Positions 26,601-39,390 of a stretch of DNA of 64,000 bases are shown here, in pieces. Under the pieces are notes generated by a model. That model saw only the letters and a list, made by a program, of their open reading frames with translations, ran no database searches and had not been told where the DNA came from. This DNA is from Plasmodium malariae. Taxonomy: Eukaryota; Apicomplexa; Aconoidasida; Haemosporida; Plasmodiidae. Both the position numbers and the translations under genes were made by a program. The stretch is taken from the NCBI RefSeq assembly GCF_900090045.1, contig NW_021638327.1, forward strand, positions 30,660 to 94,659, in the 5' to 3' direction. Positions within the stretch are counted from its first letter, which is position 1, and every line of letters starts with the position of its first letter.

Positions 26601-28259
26601 CCACGAATAAATTAGTATCAATTTATGATTATATGATAAACATAATATATTTATGATATTATATTTTAATAATTATCTTTCTTTATTAAACTAAATAAAC
26701 AGTCTGGAATACAAGTATTTTTGCTTTTATAGGTATATTTCATTAATAATCTAATATATTCTATTTGAGTATGTTCCATAGTTTTAATCATTTAATATAT
26801 TATTTTACGTTATATTTATTTATGTACCAATAAAAATTATATATGATATTATTATATCCATAAAAGTGTCAAAAAGGAAAATAGTGCATTAAAGGTTTTT
26901 TTAAATTTTATTTTATGTTATATTATATATTAACTTTTTTTATTTTTTAATATTATTATTTTTCGCTATAAAATATTTTATTTAAAATAATTTGTTTATG
27001 GTAATTTTTTTTTTAATAATTATAATTAATAAAAAAATTTTCTTATTATATACATGATTACATAGTTATTATGTTTTTTTAATATTACATTTTTTCTATA
27101 TATTGTAAATTAATATACTGCCTAAAGCAAAAAAAAACAAAATAATAGAAATATAAATTAATTCTCAAATTTAATAATTTTTATTTTTGTCGTAATATAT
27201 AAAATACTATTTTTTTTAATTATATGGAAAATACAGAATTGTATTTATAATGATGACATACCATTGTATAAAAGAGTTAAATTGGATAGAACTCTTTAAA
27301 ATATTATAAATTTTGTTTTTAATTAAATAACAGAATATAACATTAAAATTATTCTAGTACAATTATTTTGGATGTAATATATATATGGGCCACAATAGAT
27401 TATAATTTGTGATATACAAAAAAGACCTTTTTTATTTTTTCTCACCATCATATGATTACTACTATGTACTAAGATATAACCTGCATTTTTTAGTTGTAAT
27501 GATGTACAAAAAGTATAACCGATATAACAAATAAAGCTTATTATTTGATAGTTCAATAAAACAATGACTATATTCCTAATATATACTAATATGCTTATTC
27601 TCAATACATATCTTATTTTTTTATTCTAATTATAAAATAAAATTTGTGTGTACCAGTAAATCCATTTTATTTTCTTTCTGAAAATATTAATAACAAAAGA
27701 ATAGAACTGTTATGTTAGGCTATTAAAATATGTATATTTTTGGAGCATTCATTAATAAAATTAGTTTACGCGAATATCATTTTGATGTTTTTTTTTTATA
27801 AATAAATTTAATGGAAATATATACAAAAATATTTTTTAAAATATCTCAACTTTTTTATACCTTATATATTACTCGTGAAATTTAATACATTTTTAGAACA
27901 TAAAATAAAATAACTACATAAATTACCATACTCTAATTTCACTAACTTGTCAGTATACTGTACATTTTTTACCTAAATATATGTATTGTAAAATTAAATA
28001 AATCCAACTTTAATGAAAAAAATAAATATTCTAAATATGTAAATTACTAATATATATCCATTTTAATTGGATATTTTAATATTTAACTATTGAGGTATAT
28101 TAAGTTACCATAAAATTTACTTTATATTTTTGATGCTTCACGTTGAATATGAATACATATAATTATAAGAAAAGTTTTATTATACATGAGGAAATTTATC
28201 TACTTATAAATAATAGAAATATTTCCATTTTATTTTAATGTGTCTTTTATATAACTTTA
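23700..28259. other. Intergenic AT-rich region with weak coding-like patches
   Basis: No supportable gene. 25250-25620 is less T-rich and purine-rich on the + strand, and may be an old coding relic, but I could not align it to any family. A minus-strand ORF of 93 codons (27323-27604) has no signal, export motif or paralogue here. The 14-base CCATTGTATAAAAG at 27261 matches the start region of the 43 kb pir gene and may be a pir upstream fragment. Confidence 0.5.
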
Positions 28260-28760
28260 GATAATTAGAATAATGTAGATGGAATATTTGAATCGAGAAT
28301 TGTTATAATATTTTCAGAAAAAGAGAAGGGAATAAATAGTATAGAATTAAAGATATCTTATATGAAAATGCATATAATGATTTATGCAATGAACAGATAA
28401 TGATAAATTAAAAAATGATCGATTGTATTAAAGATAAAGATACTCCAAATGTATACAAAATCATTTTTATGAGACGGATATCTGTAATATTCAAGCCATA
28501 TGTAGTGATAGATATATTTTTTAAAAACAAATATGAGCATTTATTTATATATATAAAAACAGAAAATATGCCTGCTCTACCAAGAAAAAAAGTTTAAAAC
28601 TTTCAGAATGCATGTGTGCTATTTAGCATCTACTCTATTGAATACTTTTTTATAGTATTTTTTTTACCTTTTTAATTTTTATCCCATTAGGAAATTTGTA
28701 ATATATACTAGGGTGAGAAATACTAAGACGATTATTTAATACTCAAGAGGATGTTACAAC
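28260..28760 (+). pseudogene. pir-like relic (end of membrane segment and start of cytoplasmic exon)
   Basis: Coding-like remnant. The clearest piece, near 28635-28735, reads FFYLFNFYPIRKF followed by YTRVRNTKTII and a stop. It resembles the pir/vir junction in which a membrane segment runs into FTPxGK..YTRxRNTK without a clear intron. One in-frame TAG falls inside the membrane part. Upstream, 28415-28597 stays open for 60 codons (RISVIFKPYVVIDIFFKN) but lacks clear pir cysteines or a YLNYWL-type motif. I take this as the 3' part of a decayed pir gene. The evidence is one short motif, so it is tentative. Confidence 0.4.
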
Positions 28761-28937
28761 TGTATTGTTTTTAGTAAAATTTTATATACTTTAATGTTTT
28801 ATGTACTTTTAAAGTTCTTAAATAGGTCGCTTAACTAGGAAGAGACAAAATAAAGGTTTAGTTATAATTGATAAATTGTTTTCAGAAATATATATTTCTT
28901 ATATCTAATAAAGTTTTCCTTTATGCATAATGAAAAA

Positions 28938-29003
28938 ATGTTAACACAAATTAACTGTTGTATACTTATAACTTTTTTCTTATGGAATCTAGGTATTGTA
29001 CAG
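28938..29003 (+). pseudogene. Candidate orphan signal-peptide exon
   Basis: An ATG-led 22-codon piece, MLTQINCC then ILITFFLWNLGIVQ, ending in phase 0 at CAG before GTATATGC. In size, hydrophobicity and position of Trp it looks like the first exons of exported-protein genes here (compare ILIW in the 48.9 kb exon 1). No convincing second exon follows. The best acceptor, ATTATTCAG near 29169, opens only 17 codons before a stop. Probably a leftover first exon; coincidence is possible. Confidence 0.3.
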
Positions 29004-30795
29004 GTATATGCTGATACACAAAAGTAAAGGTATATATATTAAATAATATAAACGGTCCTCTTGTTTCCATATATTTTTTGTATTACGATTAATTATTTTG
29101 AACATTTATATATAATATTTTTTTCTTGATTCATTAAAATGTGAAAATCCAATTGGTCATTATTCAGAATAAAAATATATGCTCTATATGCAAAAATTAT
29201 ATTTGTAATTATTTCGTGTGAATTTGTATAACATACATGTAATGTTTAAACTATTATATAATAATGCAATTAATATATCTTCTCTCATATAATGAAGTGA
29301 TTTATATTTTTACAATTCCTCTTATTTTTTTTTTTTTAAAGGTTGTAAGTTTTCATTTTTTATATTATTAATAAATATATGATATATTACTTATAAATTT
29401 AATATTTTGAATTTTTTTTTCATTAATAGAACAAAAAATATCTCATTTTCTGTGTTTTCATGTAGCTTTTATTTAATTGTAAATATAACAAATCATTTAT
29501 GCTAAAAATTCTTATAAATATTTTATATTTCATAATTTATTTGATATAAGAATGTATTAATAAATTTCTAAATACTTTTATAATTCAAGTATGAAATTAT
29601 TATACAATAATAATATAATTCTGCTTCAGAAAAGTAATTTTTAATAGAATATTATCAATTTTAGAATTTATGAAGCTTTATATTTAAATCAGGAGTTTTA
29701 TGATAATTATATATTTTACTTTCTATCTTATATGATTACAGGAGATAATAATCTTTTATAAGAATTAATTGAATATATATCATAAAATATATTAATAAAA
29801 ACAACTTATTCTCATGTATATATTTGACATAAATAAACAGGTACATTCCTATACCATCATTCTTCTTACGTCAATATATATTATACAATAATTCATAATT
29901 ATTTAATATATTTCTTATGAATAAATATATTATCTAGAAAAAAATATATATATATAAATCAACTAATATAAAAAATTTTCATTTAAATATAATAATAAAA
30001 AATATATCGGATTAAATACTATAACCTCTAAAAAATATATTACAAAAATAAAAGATCGGTCTTTATTTACGTTCGAAATTTATTGTTTTTTATTGGACTA
30101 GGTGATATGTCATATATTTTGCGTTTTAAATATATTGCATACCATAAAAAAAGGAATATTTTTATACAACAACTAATGTTAATACTATAAATAATAGGGA
30201 AATATATGTACAAAATATTTTTTTTTTTTTTTTATTACTATTATTTTACTGGTACAATAATTAATATTTTTTTAGAAATATACAATATTTCCAAAATATA
30301 ATTTTTAAAATATTAGAATTATTAGTAAGAAAACATCGTTTTAATATTTGAAAATAGTCGTAACACTGAGAGTAATGAATTTTGTATATTCTCTATATTC
30401 TGTATACACTCTATATAAATATTAAGGAAGCATATATATTTTTTTGGTTTCATGAAAATTAATAAAAAAAATTAATTATTTCACTATATTAAATAAATAA
30501 TTCATATATTTTAAATATAAATTAAAGAATTAAATTTATATTATTTTAATTAAGGATATATTTTTTAAAAGAGTATTTATATAAAAATTTTATGGTTTAT
30601 TTTTGAAGTTTTTTTTTTTTTTTTGTCTCTGTTGTAATAGTAATTGTAGTTATTCATTTTATATTATGATTTCAGAAAAAAATAAAACAAATAAATTAAA
30701 AAAAATAATAATAGTTCCCTCTATCATTAAAAGAATATTATATTATTTTTAATTGAATCGTTGTTGAATCTATTTTCATATTAATGGTCTATATA
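29004..30795. other. Intergenic region upstream of the 30.8 kb fam gene
   Basis: No gene. From about 30170 onward it is shared fam 5' flank (ATGTTAATACTATAAATAAT near 30176, TATTAGTAAGAAAACAT near 30317, and the element at 30384). Poly-T tracts occur near 30220 and 30610. Confidence 0.6.
30384..30420 (+). promoter_or_regulatory. Conserved fam upstream element, ~410 bp before the ATG
   Basis: The run TATTCTCTATATTCTGTATA is followed by CACTCTATATAAAT. It is the fullest copy of an element repeated at the same distance before the fam genes at 8.4, 34.5, 39.4, 54.7 and 59.9 kb. It is CT-rich in a region otherwise made of A and T. Confidence 0.55.
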
Positions 30796-31752
30796 ATGGA
30801 GGAAAAAATTAAGTCACTGTCATTTAATAAAATTGTTACTTTTATTCTTTTAAGTTGGATAAGTCATTTTGTAATTTATATGGTTATAATAATTTTTAAT
30901 AAATGTATATATAATATTTTTATTGCTCGAGTTTTATATGTGATAATAATTTTTTTTAGTATGATATTATTTATTCGATTACATAACTTTTTTTTGTTTA
31001 TTTAGAGTAAATATAACAAATCATTGTATAAATGCTACAATAGTAGTAGAATATTATATATAACAAATTGTCGTTTACTGGCAAAATATAAGGAGGATAA
31101 GAATCCAAATATTGTTTGTTTAAAAGAAGAGTTACCAAATGGCGTGAACAATAAAAAGGATATATATATAAATGAAAGCCTGGACGCAAGAAAAAAAAAA
31201 CAATCAAATTGTAGTTCATCAAGTAATACAAGAGACCATAAAGCAGTTATGAAAAATAAATCTTGTATATTTGAAACCAACAAATATTCCTATTTGGAAA
31301 AAAAAATATTCAAAGAACTTGATTATGTGCATTTTCTTAAAAACAATAAAACAATAAGTGATAAGCTTTACAAAAAAATAATAGGTAAAAGACGCTCATT
31401 AAAGATCTCTTTTCCTTTGATATTGTTCTTGCTTTTATTCATTGCATTCATAGTAGAATGTTTTTCTGGGTATGGAGCTTCAAATGGGATATATATTTTA
31501 TTGTTTACGTGCATTGGTCAGCCGAACATAAAAACTTTTAGAGAAAGTTGGTTCGGTAAACTTTTAGAAGACATATTTAAAACTGTTGTAGATAATAATG
31601 GTACAGGAAGAATAATTTTTCTTAGAAATATATGTTTTGGTGTATTATATATGTTACTTTTCATTATATTAGGTACAGTATTTATATCAGTGGTTATTTA
31701 TTACCATAAAAAAGTTAACAAATATAATAAAATTAAGTTTAGGAAAAGATAA
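30796..31752 (+). CDS. fam-l/fam-m-like exported protein (type A)
   Basis: Intact gene of about 277 residues. Start MEEKIKSLSFNKIVTF at 30796 matches the family start; an in-frame ATG lies at 30784. Exon 1 ends at 30882 (87 nt, HFVIYM) before GTTATAAT. A better-looking donor, GTAATTTATA, occurs 12 nt earlier at 30871 and also leaves phase 0, so the donor is uncertain by four codons. Exon 2 begins at 31006 after GTTTATTTAG (SKYNKSLYKCYNSS). NCRLLAKYKED has its Arg at residue 52 and Lys at position five, a relaxed PEXEL. Then a polar spacer, KNKSCIFETNKYS, LEKKIFKELDYVHFLKNNK, membrane segment 1 (~162-183), a ~55-residue loop, segment 2 (~238-260) and the tail YYHKKVNKYNKIKFRKR. The family is reported to be exported in infected red cells, and an RH5-like fold has been proposed; neither can be tested here. 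Confidence 0.93.
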
Positions 31753-32231
31753 AATATAAAGCAAGATATATGTTTCTTTCCGTAATGAAGTATTTAATAT
31801 GGAGTAATCTGTAATATGTTTATTCGTATGTTTATTTTACGCTTATATAATTAGATAATTTTATAAATACTTTTATGTATATCTTCCCTTTGTAGTTACA
31901 GGATAATATAAAAATATGTTCTATGTTTTTTGTTGAATTTAAATTTTTTTCTGTTTTTTGTTTAGTATTTTAAGGTATATTTTCAATATAATTAAATACA
32001 GTAGCCTATATACAGTTATATATGTTTGTATTTCTTTTGATTCTTTTGAAAATTTTATTTTTCTGTACTTAAAATAATATATTATAATAAAAATAATATA
32101 ATTTTAGTAACGTTCATTAATATACATTTGTAATTTGTGAAATGGTGTATTATATTTTATAAACTGTTTCAATTTAAAATTATTAAATGTTGACACAATT
32201 AAATGAATGTTTCATTAGTTTTAATTAAAAG

Positions 32232-32250
32232 ATATAGGTGTCCTTTTTTA
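32232..32250 (+). other. Conserved 3'-flank element
   Basis: ATATAGGTGTCCTTTTTTAC lies about 480 bp after the stop of the 30.8 kb gene. It is the most diverged copy of the AAATGTGTCTTTT element. Confidence 0.35.
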
Positions 32251-33334
32251 CATAAAATGCAGCAAAGTGTAGATTTTTTGTTACCGTTATATATATATAT
32301 TATAAAAAGCACTTAATATTTATTCTATAAAATAAAATTTTATAAAGAATTCGTTATAAAAGAAATTTATTCTATATAAATTGTTTTTCATGCGTTTAGT
32401 TCTTATTATTTGTCTTAAAAGGTAAAATAATTATATACAATAAAAAAATACCTCTGTAAAGTACATTCTATTTATAATTATTTAATGACCTAGGAATAAT
32501 AGAAATTCTACAATTAGATGATAAATTAGAAGCACTGGTTTTTTATTATTGTGTTTAATTTTTACGTTAATTAAATTTTGTAAAATTATTTAAATATATA
32601 TAATATTGAAAACCTAAAAAATAAATATATTGTATATATATATCATCGCATTAGGTAAAAAAATTAATAAATTAAATGTAATCGTATTATAATATATAAT
32701 ATTTTGAAATTTATATATATATTTTTGTTTTTTTCATAATAATAATGTTATGAAAATGTGTTATTTATATGTATAGAAATTTTCATTTAAAGTAATTAAA
32801 ATAAATGTATTTTTTTGTGCGATAATATAATTATACGCACATAAACATTCATATATATATATGCTAGCTTTTAACATTGTATATAAATATATTAAGGTAA
32901 TAGTCAATATTATTTTAAAAATATATAATAATATGTATAATTTATATATAGAATTAGTAATTTCTTCAAAGTAATAATGAAAACATAAAAAAAAAAATAA
33001 AAAAATAAAAATAATTTCCTTTTTGTGTATTATTTATAATCAGTAACATTTCTAATATTTGTTTTATGAGTATTAATAAGTTATATTAATGGTTTACTTT
33101 GTTTTTTGTGCAGAGTTTTAACTAAATGTTATTTATAAAATTACCCATACAACAGTTTAACAAATAAATTTCATAACAATATTTCATTTATTAAATATTA
33201 TTTTTTATAAATTAAAATTAAAATAATAATGTAATATAAATATATACTTTAATTATCATCATTACATATATTTTTTAAAATAATGAATTATACAATGAAA
33301 CAGCCCATGAATATTTTTGTTTTTCCAAATTCAA

Positions 33335-33420
33335 ATTAGTATCTGTGGAAAATCACAGTAGCAGATAGAGGAATACCTCCTAATGAAAATGAAAATATTG
33401 GTAAAAATTTTAATAAAGGG
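33335..33420 (+). pseudogene. Short coding fragment, possible relic of the 20.3 kb gene family
   Basis: After AATTCAAATTAG the frame reads YLWKITVADRGIPPNENE then NIGKNFNKG. The spacing recalls the start of exon 2 in the 20.3 kb gene (YVRVDRLLNEERGL...SQKNFK), with the export motif destroyed. A similar fragment at 57190-57290 reads LNENIASRNFNKE. The match is short and may be chance. Confidence 0.25.
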
Positions 33421-34032
33421 TATGTATATATATATAAATGCATTATCCTTAATATTAAATATTACTATAACTTGATAAAATAAATTAGACTATTTATAAA
33501 ACAAGTAAATGCGTAGAAGGAATGAATAATTATATTTTAAAAATAAGATCCTTATTATATATTTACGTTTCTTTTATATAAATATAATTAATTAAAAAAA
33601 ATATAAAAAATATAAAGCATAAGTATATAAAAATTCATTTAGAAATGATACTACAAATTCTATATAATTAAAAATTATAATAATCAAAAATTATGGAAAA
33701 AATATAAAAATACATTCCTTTTATACTTTAAAATATATATTAGTACACACATTATTTATGTACATATATAAAATTTTTTTTTAAATGTATAATATAGTAC
33801 AGAAGTTTGTTTGCGCTTAAAGATTACCTACAGAATCAGTTATGATTAAAATATCACAAAATAATAATTTCTAGATAAATTATTACTATAATACAATAAT
33901 AATAGATTTCTATTAAGAATGGTAAAATTTTATTCTTTAGAATAATGTTTATACACCTAGAATAATCAGTATGATAACATCCTTATGATTTGTTCTTACT
34001 GTAATTATATATAGAATAATGTATTATCCATA

Positions 34033-34060
34033 TCCTCTACGTTCTACATTCTATATAAAA
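34033..34060 (+). promoter_or_regulatory. Conserved fam upstream element, ~415 bp before the ATG
   Basis: TCCTCTACGTTCTACATTCT followed by ATATAAAA. It is a good copy of the shared upstream element, although the gene it precedes is a pseudogene. Confidence 0.5.
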
Positions 34061-34450
34061 TCAATAATTAGAAATATTATGAAATCATATATTTATTTTT
34101 CTACTTAATTTTGATAACATTTATAAAAAAGTTGCTTAATAAGTGCACCAAATTAATTATAAGTTATATATTTTCATTATTTTTGAATAAATACAAATAA
34201 TTATATTTTAAAGAGTGCCTTTATTATAAATATTATTATAATAAAAATTATATAATATATTTTCAATGATATTTTGCTTTGTATTTTCTGTAAAATCCAT
34301 TATAGTAATATAATTTTTACAAATTATCTCCAAAACAATAATAAAAGTAAATATTTAAATAAAAGTAATATCTTTTATCATTGGAACTATTTACTTTTTT
34401 ATTAGTAATATTTTTTTAATTAACATATATGAATATTAAAAGTATATATA

Positions 34451-35351
34451 ATGGAATATAAAATTAAACAAATCGTATTTATTAAAATTTCTGCTTTCAT
34501 CCTTTTAATGTGGATACGTCAATTTAACAACGATGTGGTATGATATTATTATTTAAGGATATTTGAATTATTCATATTTTACGAGTTTTATTTTTATTAA
34601 TAACATTTAGTGGAATTAACTATTTATCTTTTAAAAATAAAATATTTTCTATATTTTTTTTTTTTTTTTCACATTAGTGCATGTTTGATAAATCTTTGCA
34701 ATAGAACTACAGTATTGGCAGAAAATTGGATACAATGATTTTTTTGACTACTGGAAAATTATAAACATGATAAGGATTCAAATATTTACAGATTAAAAGA
34801 GAATATACAAAACAAAGAAGAGTACAGAAAAAAGGATATACTGAATATAGAAAAAGAGACAAAAGGAAAAGAGAAAAAATCAAATAAGAATTCATTAAAT
34901 AAGGCGCAATACTATACAGAAATAACAGATTATAAAAATGGAATTTTCGATGAAAAGCGTTGCCATTTTGAAAAAAAATGGTTTAAAAAAAGGAATTATG
35001 ATGATTTTCTTGAAAAAAACAGGAGAATTGGAGATATATATTTAAAAAAAGTAAAATTTAGAAATTACGGATTTGGGATTGTTTTATATTTTTTTTCTGT
35101 TTGGAATAGGATTATCTATACTTCCAAGATTATCATTTGTGGGAACTGCAGAGAAATGGTTTGAAGACAATTTAGTATTTAAATATTTGTATAATGTTCT
35201 AAAACCGTTGGGAAATGAAGTGAATTGCCACATTTATATAGGATTATATAGTGTAATTATCATTGGATTGGCAGTAATAGTTATAAGAGTAATTTATAAC
35301 ATATTGAGTAGTAATGAAAAATATAATAAAATTAAATTAATGTATGAGTAA
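34451..35351 (+). pseudogene. fam-l/fam-m-like exported protein pseudogene (type B)
   Basis: Recently damaged type B gene. Exon 1 (34451-34537, 87 nt) is intact: MEYKIKQIVFIKISAF, ending QFNNDV, then GTATGATATTATTATTTAAGG. Exon 2 begins at 34678 (CMFDKSLQ) and hits TAG at the ninth codon; the frame then continues NYSIGRKLDT. At a T7 run the frame shifts to LLENYKHDKDSN, so the PEXEL region is lost. A long open stretch follows: RLKENIQNKEEYRKKD, AQYYTEITDYKNGIFDEK, HFEKKWFKKRNYDDFLEK, NRRIGDIYLKKVKFRNYGFG. At a T8 run in the first membrane segment the frame shifts again to FLFGIGLSILPRL, a loop, a second membrane segment (IYIGLYSVIIIGLAVIVI) and NEKYNKIKLMYE to a TAA at 35351. Both shifts are at T homopolymers, so sequencing or assembly error is possible for them, but not for the TAG. 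Confidence 0.88.
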
Positions 35352-38300
35352 AATGAATAACAAGGAACGTCTACTGTTATGTAAAAAATTTTTTGGTATT
35401 ATATAATATCTGTAATATTAATATTTATATATTTGACAAGTATATATATAATTTATAATGTATTAAAAACACGATATGTATATCTATTCTCTTGATACGC
35501 AGCGACAAAAATAAATATTCTTTCTTTTCTTGTGAATTTGAATATTTTAATGATTTAGAATTTGTACTTTGTATTATTATTATAACTTAAATATAATGGT
35601 ATAATATGTATATTCAAGCATTTAAATATATTTCCATGAAACATATTTAGTTATGCTTTAAAATAAATATATAATAGTACAATTCACATAATTATTGAAA
35701 ATTTTTGATAATTTATAATTGTATATAACACTAATGATTTCTTTATTCTATCTCATTATAATATAAAGTTATTATTTGTTCAGGTTATTAAGAAAAGTTT
35801 TTATTTTTAAAATAAAATTAAAAGTGAGTAGTTTTGTATTTAATTAAAAAAGTATATACATTTGTATTGATAAGCATATATACAATTTTACTTAGGAAAG
35901 AACTTAATATTTATTGCATAAGTTATGATTACATGATATATACAATTAAATGTATTAACAGAATATATCTCTATAACGGCCTTTTAGATTGTTTTGTGTT
36001 GTATAAATGTGAATATATAATTACATAATATACCTTTTATTTATGGATTAATTATAATAACTTACTAACTTTAGGCTTATAAATCACTACATTTAACTGA
36101 ACTTTTAAAACCATTTTTATATTATTATGGTTCCTAGTTATAGTACTAAATCGTTTCTGAGTAATACATTTATATATAAATTATATTTAAAATTAATAAT
36201 TAAATATAATATATATAGTTCCTATTTTTTATGTTGTACTCTTATTAAATTAATGAATAAATTTCAATACAATATTAATAGATCATCTGATGAAATACGC
36301 TTTTATTTTTTCCTAAATATTATTTAAACAATTTTGTGTCTATTTTTTATATTATATATTCTTTTTATATTAATAACTCACACGAATTTTAAATATACAT
36401 GGTTTGCATTAATTATTTTTCAAAAAAAATCATATAATTTATGAGATAATATATTATGAATAAATAAAATTTATTCTGGTACTTTTTTCTCACATAAGAC
36501 AAAGCTCCTACATCTAGCGAAAAGAGGTTTATTGAGAATTTATTATTATAGTTTACAGTGATTAAGTAATTTCATATCTACAAAAGAGATGCTTTTTAAT
36601 TATGAGCAAATATTAGCATTTTTGCTTATGAAGAAATAAATTCATATTTTAATCATTTAAGAATTAAATCTTTTATTTCTTTCGATTTTAGTTTACTTAT
36701 TCTATCTGTTTTTTCCTTAATTTTTGGAGATTTTTAAATTAGGTAATTACCATTGTCTATGTACGCTATAAATTAGAAGTGTTACTACTATATATTTTAA
36801 TAATAATTTCTGTGCTATTAAGAATTTCATATTTAATTAATATTATGTGCGCATGTTTCATTTAAAGTATATTTTAAATTTTCCATTCAATTTCTTTTGG
36901 ATTTTTTCATGAGTTCACTAATTAATTACAAAGTTTTATAATTATATTTTTGTCCGTACACACCTTAGGTAATGGTACTTTAAGGAAGATCATATATTAC
37001 ATACTTATTATAACATTTTATATTAATAAAATCGCATAATTTATAAATTATTTATGATAATTTATTAAGTGTTTTTTTCATATTTTGTCTATATAGTGGA
37101 AAGTTATACATTTACAAATCTTGTAATATGCAAAATATAAGAACTTAAAACCTAGTTTATTTTTCTATATTTAACTAATACAAGCAAAATTTATATTAAT
37201 TACCGTGTGATTTACACTATGGTTATGTTTCTAAAAAAAACATAATTAATTAATTTAGTATACATTAAATTATATTAATTTTATTATTTATGTAAAATGA
37301 ACAAAAATATATGCCTTTTGTTAACTTACAGTAAATCTTTTTGAAAATAAAATAAAAAAAAAAAAAAAAAACATATATATTTTTGCAGATTATTATCAGT
37401 AAATATAAGAGTATATGATTCCTCTATAAAGTACTAACTTTTACAAAATATTGTTCTTCATTAGATATTTTATACTAAACATCATGCCTAATATGAATAT
37501 AAGAATATGTTTTTCTTGTCATATCTTATTATAAATAATCGAGTATTAAAATACTTTTTTCTTAGTTTGCCTTATGACAATATTTATAATACGTTATAGT
37601 AAAATGTGATCAAAAATTATATAAAAGAAGGGCATGCATAAAAGAATTAATTATAAGTTTTTGAACTTTTAAATATACTTGATATTTGTATGATAATGTG
37701 TGTAGTTTTATATAGTTCCCTAATTTTTATTTTGATGTATTAATAAAAAATATACTATAATATCTTTTTAACTAAAATTTTCACACGAAATTTCGAATGA
37801 TGAAGAATATTTTAATTTCATTATATATATATAATATTTAATTCTTATGCTTATTTTTTGTTCCTTATTATTTTTATGAAATGAAATGATTATATAATTA
37901 AGTGTATACATAAAAAAAAATTTTAAAAAGAAAAAAAAGATAATAAATAAAAACGAAAAGTTATGTTAAAAGTAAGCATAACAGTATACAAGTATTTACA
38001 ATTTTAAAAATTCCAAATGTATTGATAATAACTTATTCTAAGTGAAAAAGTAAAAATTACATATGATTAATTTTTAAATGAGATCCCTAGTATACATAGT
38101 ATTTGTTTAATTATATTATCAATTAAAATCATTTAATAATTTCATTTTAAAATATTCGAATATTAAATATTTTTATATCTGTTACAAGAATATTGAAAAT
38201 AACGAAAGAATATTAACTCTTTTGTTGAAAAGTATATAGTTTAAATTTAAAAGTTTGTGTTATACATAATTTTTTAATATTAATATAAGGAAAAATTGTT

Positions 38301-39390
38301 GAGAAAAAATCACATTACTCAAATTATTTCATTTTGTATAACTGAATAAAGGAAAAATAGTGAAATAAACATATATATTATCAAAAAAATATATTCATGT
38401 TTACATTTGAGATAATTAAAAGAACATAATATTCAACGAAGATTATTATTATACTTAAACATTATATGTAGTAGTTACTCTATAATTTATTTCTTTTATA
38501 TATTTTTTTCTTGTATGTTTCTTATTACATTTTTTCCAAACTGTTATGTTAGAAGAAGAAAAAAAAAAAACTAAATCTAAAGATTTTTAAACTCTTCATT
38601 GGGAAATAATAGTATAAATTATATATAATTAAAAAATGTGGTTTTAAAAAATTATATTACAAATATAAAATATCCATTATTATTTATTTTTAAAATGTAT
38701 ATTTTTTCGTAGATTAGTTAGTATGTTATATTTTATATTTTTAAATATATCACTGTTAAAAAAAGTGCTTATATGCTTTCATAGTACCTAATGTAAATGC
38801 TATATAAAATATAACGTAAAATTTTTTATAATTTATTTTTCCCTTTATTTATTATTAGAACTATTGTATTGACATAATAACTTTTTTTTGCAAATAAATG
38901 ATTTTCCCAAAATTAGAATAATTAGTAGATAAACATCAATAAAAATGTTAATTATTCTCTTAATATATAAACAAATGTTTTATCTACATTATCTGAATTC
39001 TATACTCTATGTAAAAACAGTATATAGGAATATTAAAAAATCACATATTTTTTTATTATTATTAAATTTATTGGAAATAAATTTATTTAATTTTTCATAT
39101 ATATTGAATTATATATCATTAGCATTTGTGAGTGAATATAAATTATAATATTTTTGTTAATGTTATTTTATTATAAATAACATAAAGATATAAATTATAT
39201 AATATATTTTTAATGTTATTTTTTGTTGATTACATTTTAAAATGAAATAATGTCATATTTATTTTACTAAGTTCTTATGAAAAAATAAAAAAATTAAAAT
39301 AAAATAAAATATCATTTATCATTAGGAGTATATTATAAGATTGATAAATTTTTTCTTATTGCATATATTTCATTTTTACTAATCTATATC
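35352..39390. other. Intergenic AT-rich region
   Basis: No supportable gene. ORFs at 35834-36028, 36127-36327 and 38945-39148 are low-complexity, and the last overlaps the conserved element at 38995. From about 38780 the sequence is shared fam 5' flank (AATGTAAATGCTATATAAAA near 38791). Confidence 0.6.
38995..39028 (+). promoter_or_regulatory. Conserved fam upstream element, ~395 bp before the ATG
   Basis: GAATTCTATACTCTATGTAA followed by AAACAGTATATAGG. A diverged copy of the upstream element, at the usual distance from the 39.4 kb gene. Confidence 0.4.

Larger units (their letters stand above)
31753..34450. other. Intergenic region between two fam genes
   Basis: Contains 3' flank of the type A gene (element at 32232; 32500-32610 resembles 10140-10260), a short coding-like fragment at 33335-33420, and the upstream element of the next gene at 34033. 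No intact gene seen. Confidence 0.6.

Noticed and set aside
27323..27604. Minus-strand ORF of 93 codons with some charged residues
   Set aside because: No signal exon, PEXEL or paralogue. The opposite strand has a hint of a fam tail (VMMYKKYNRYNK), but it is too short to call.
38945..39148. Plus-strand ORF of 67 codons just before the 39.4 kb gene
   Set aside because: Lies in the shared 5' flank and overlaps the conserved upstream element; not open in the other family copies.
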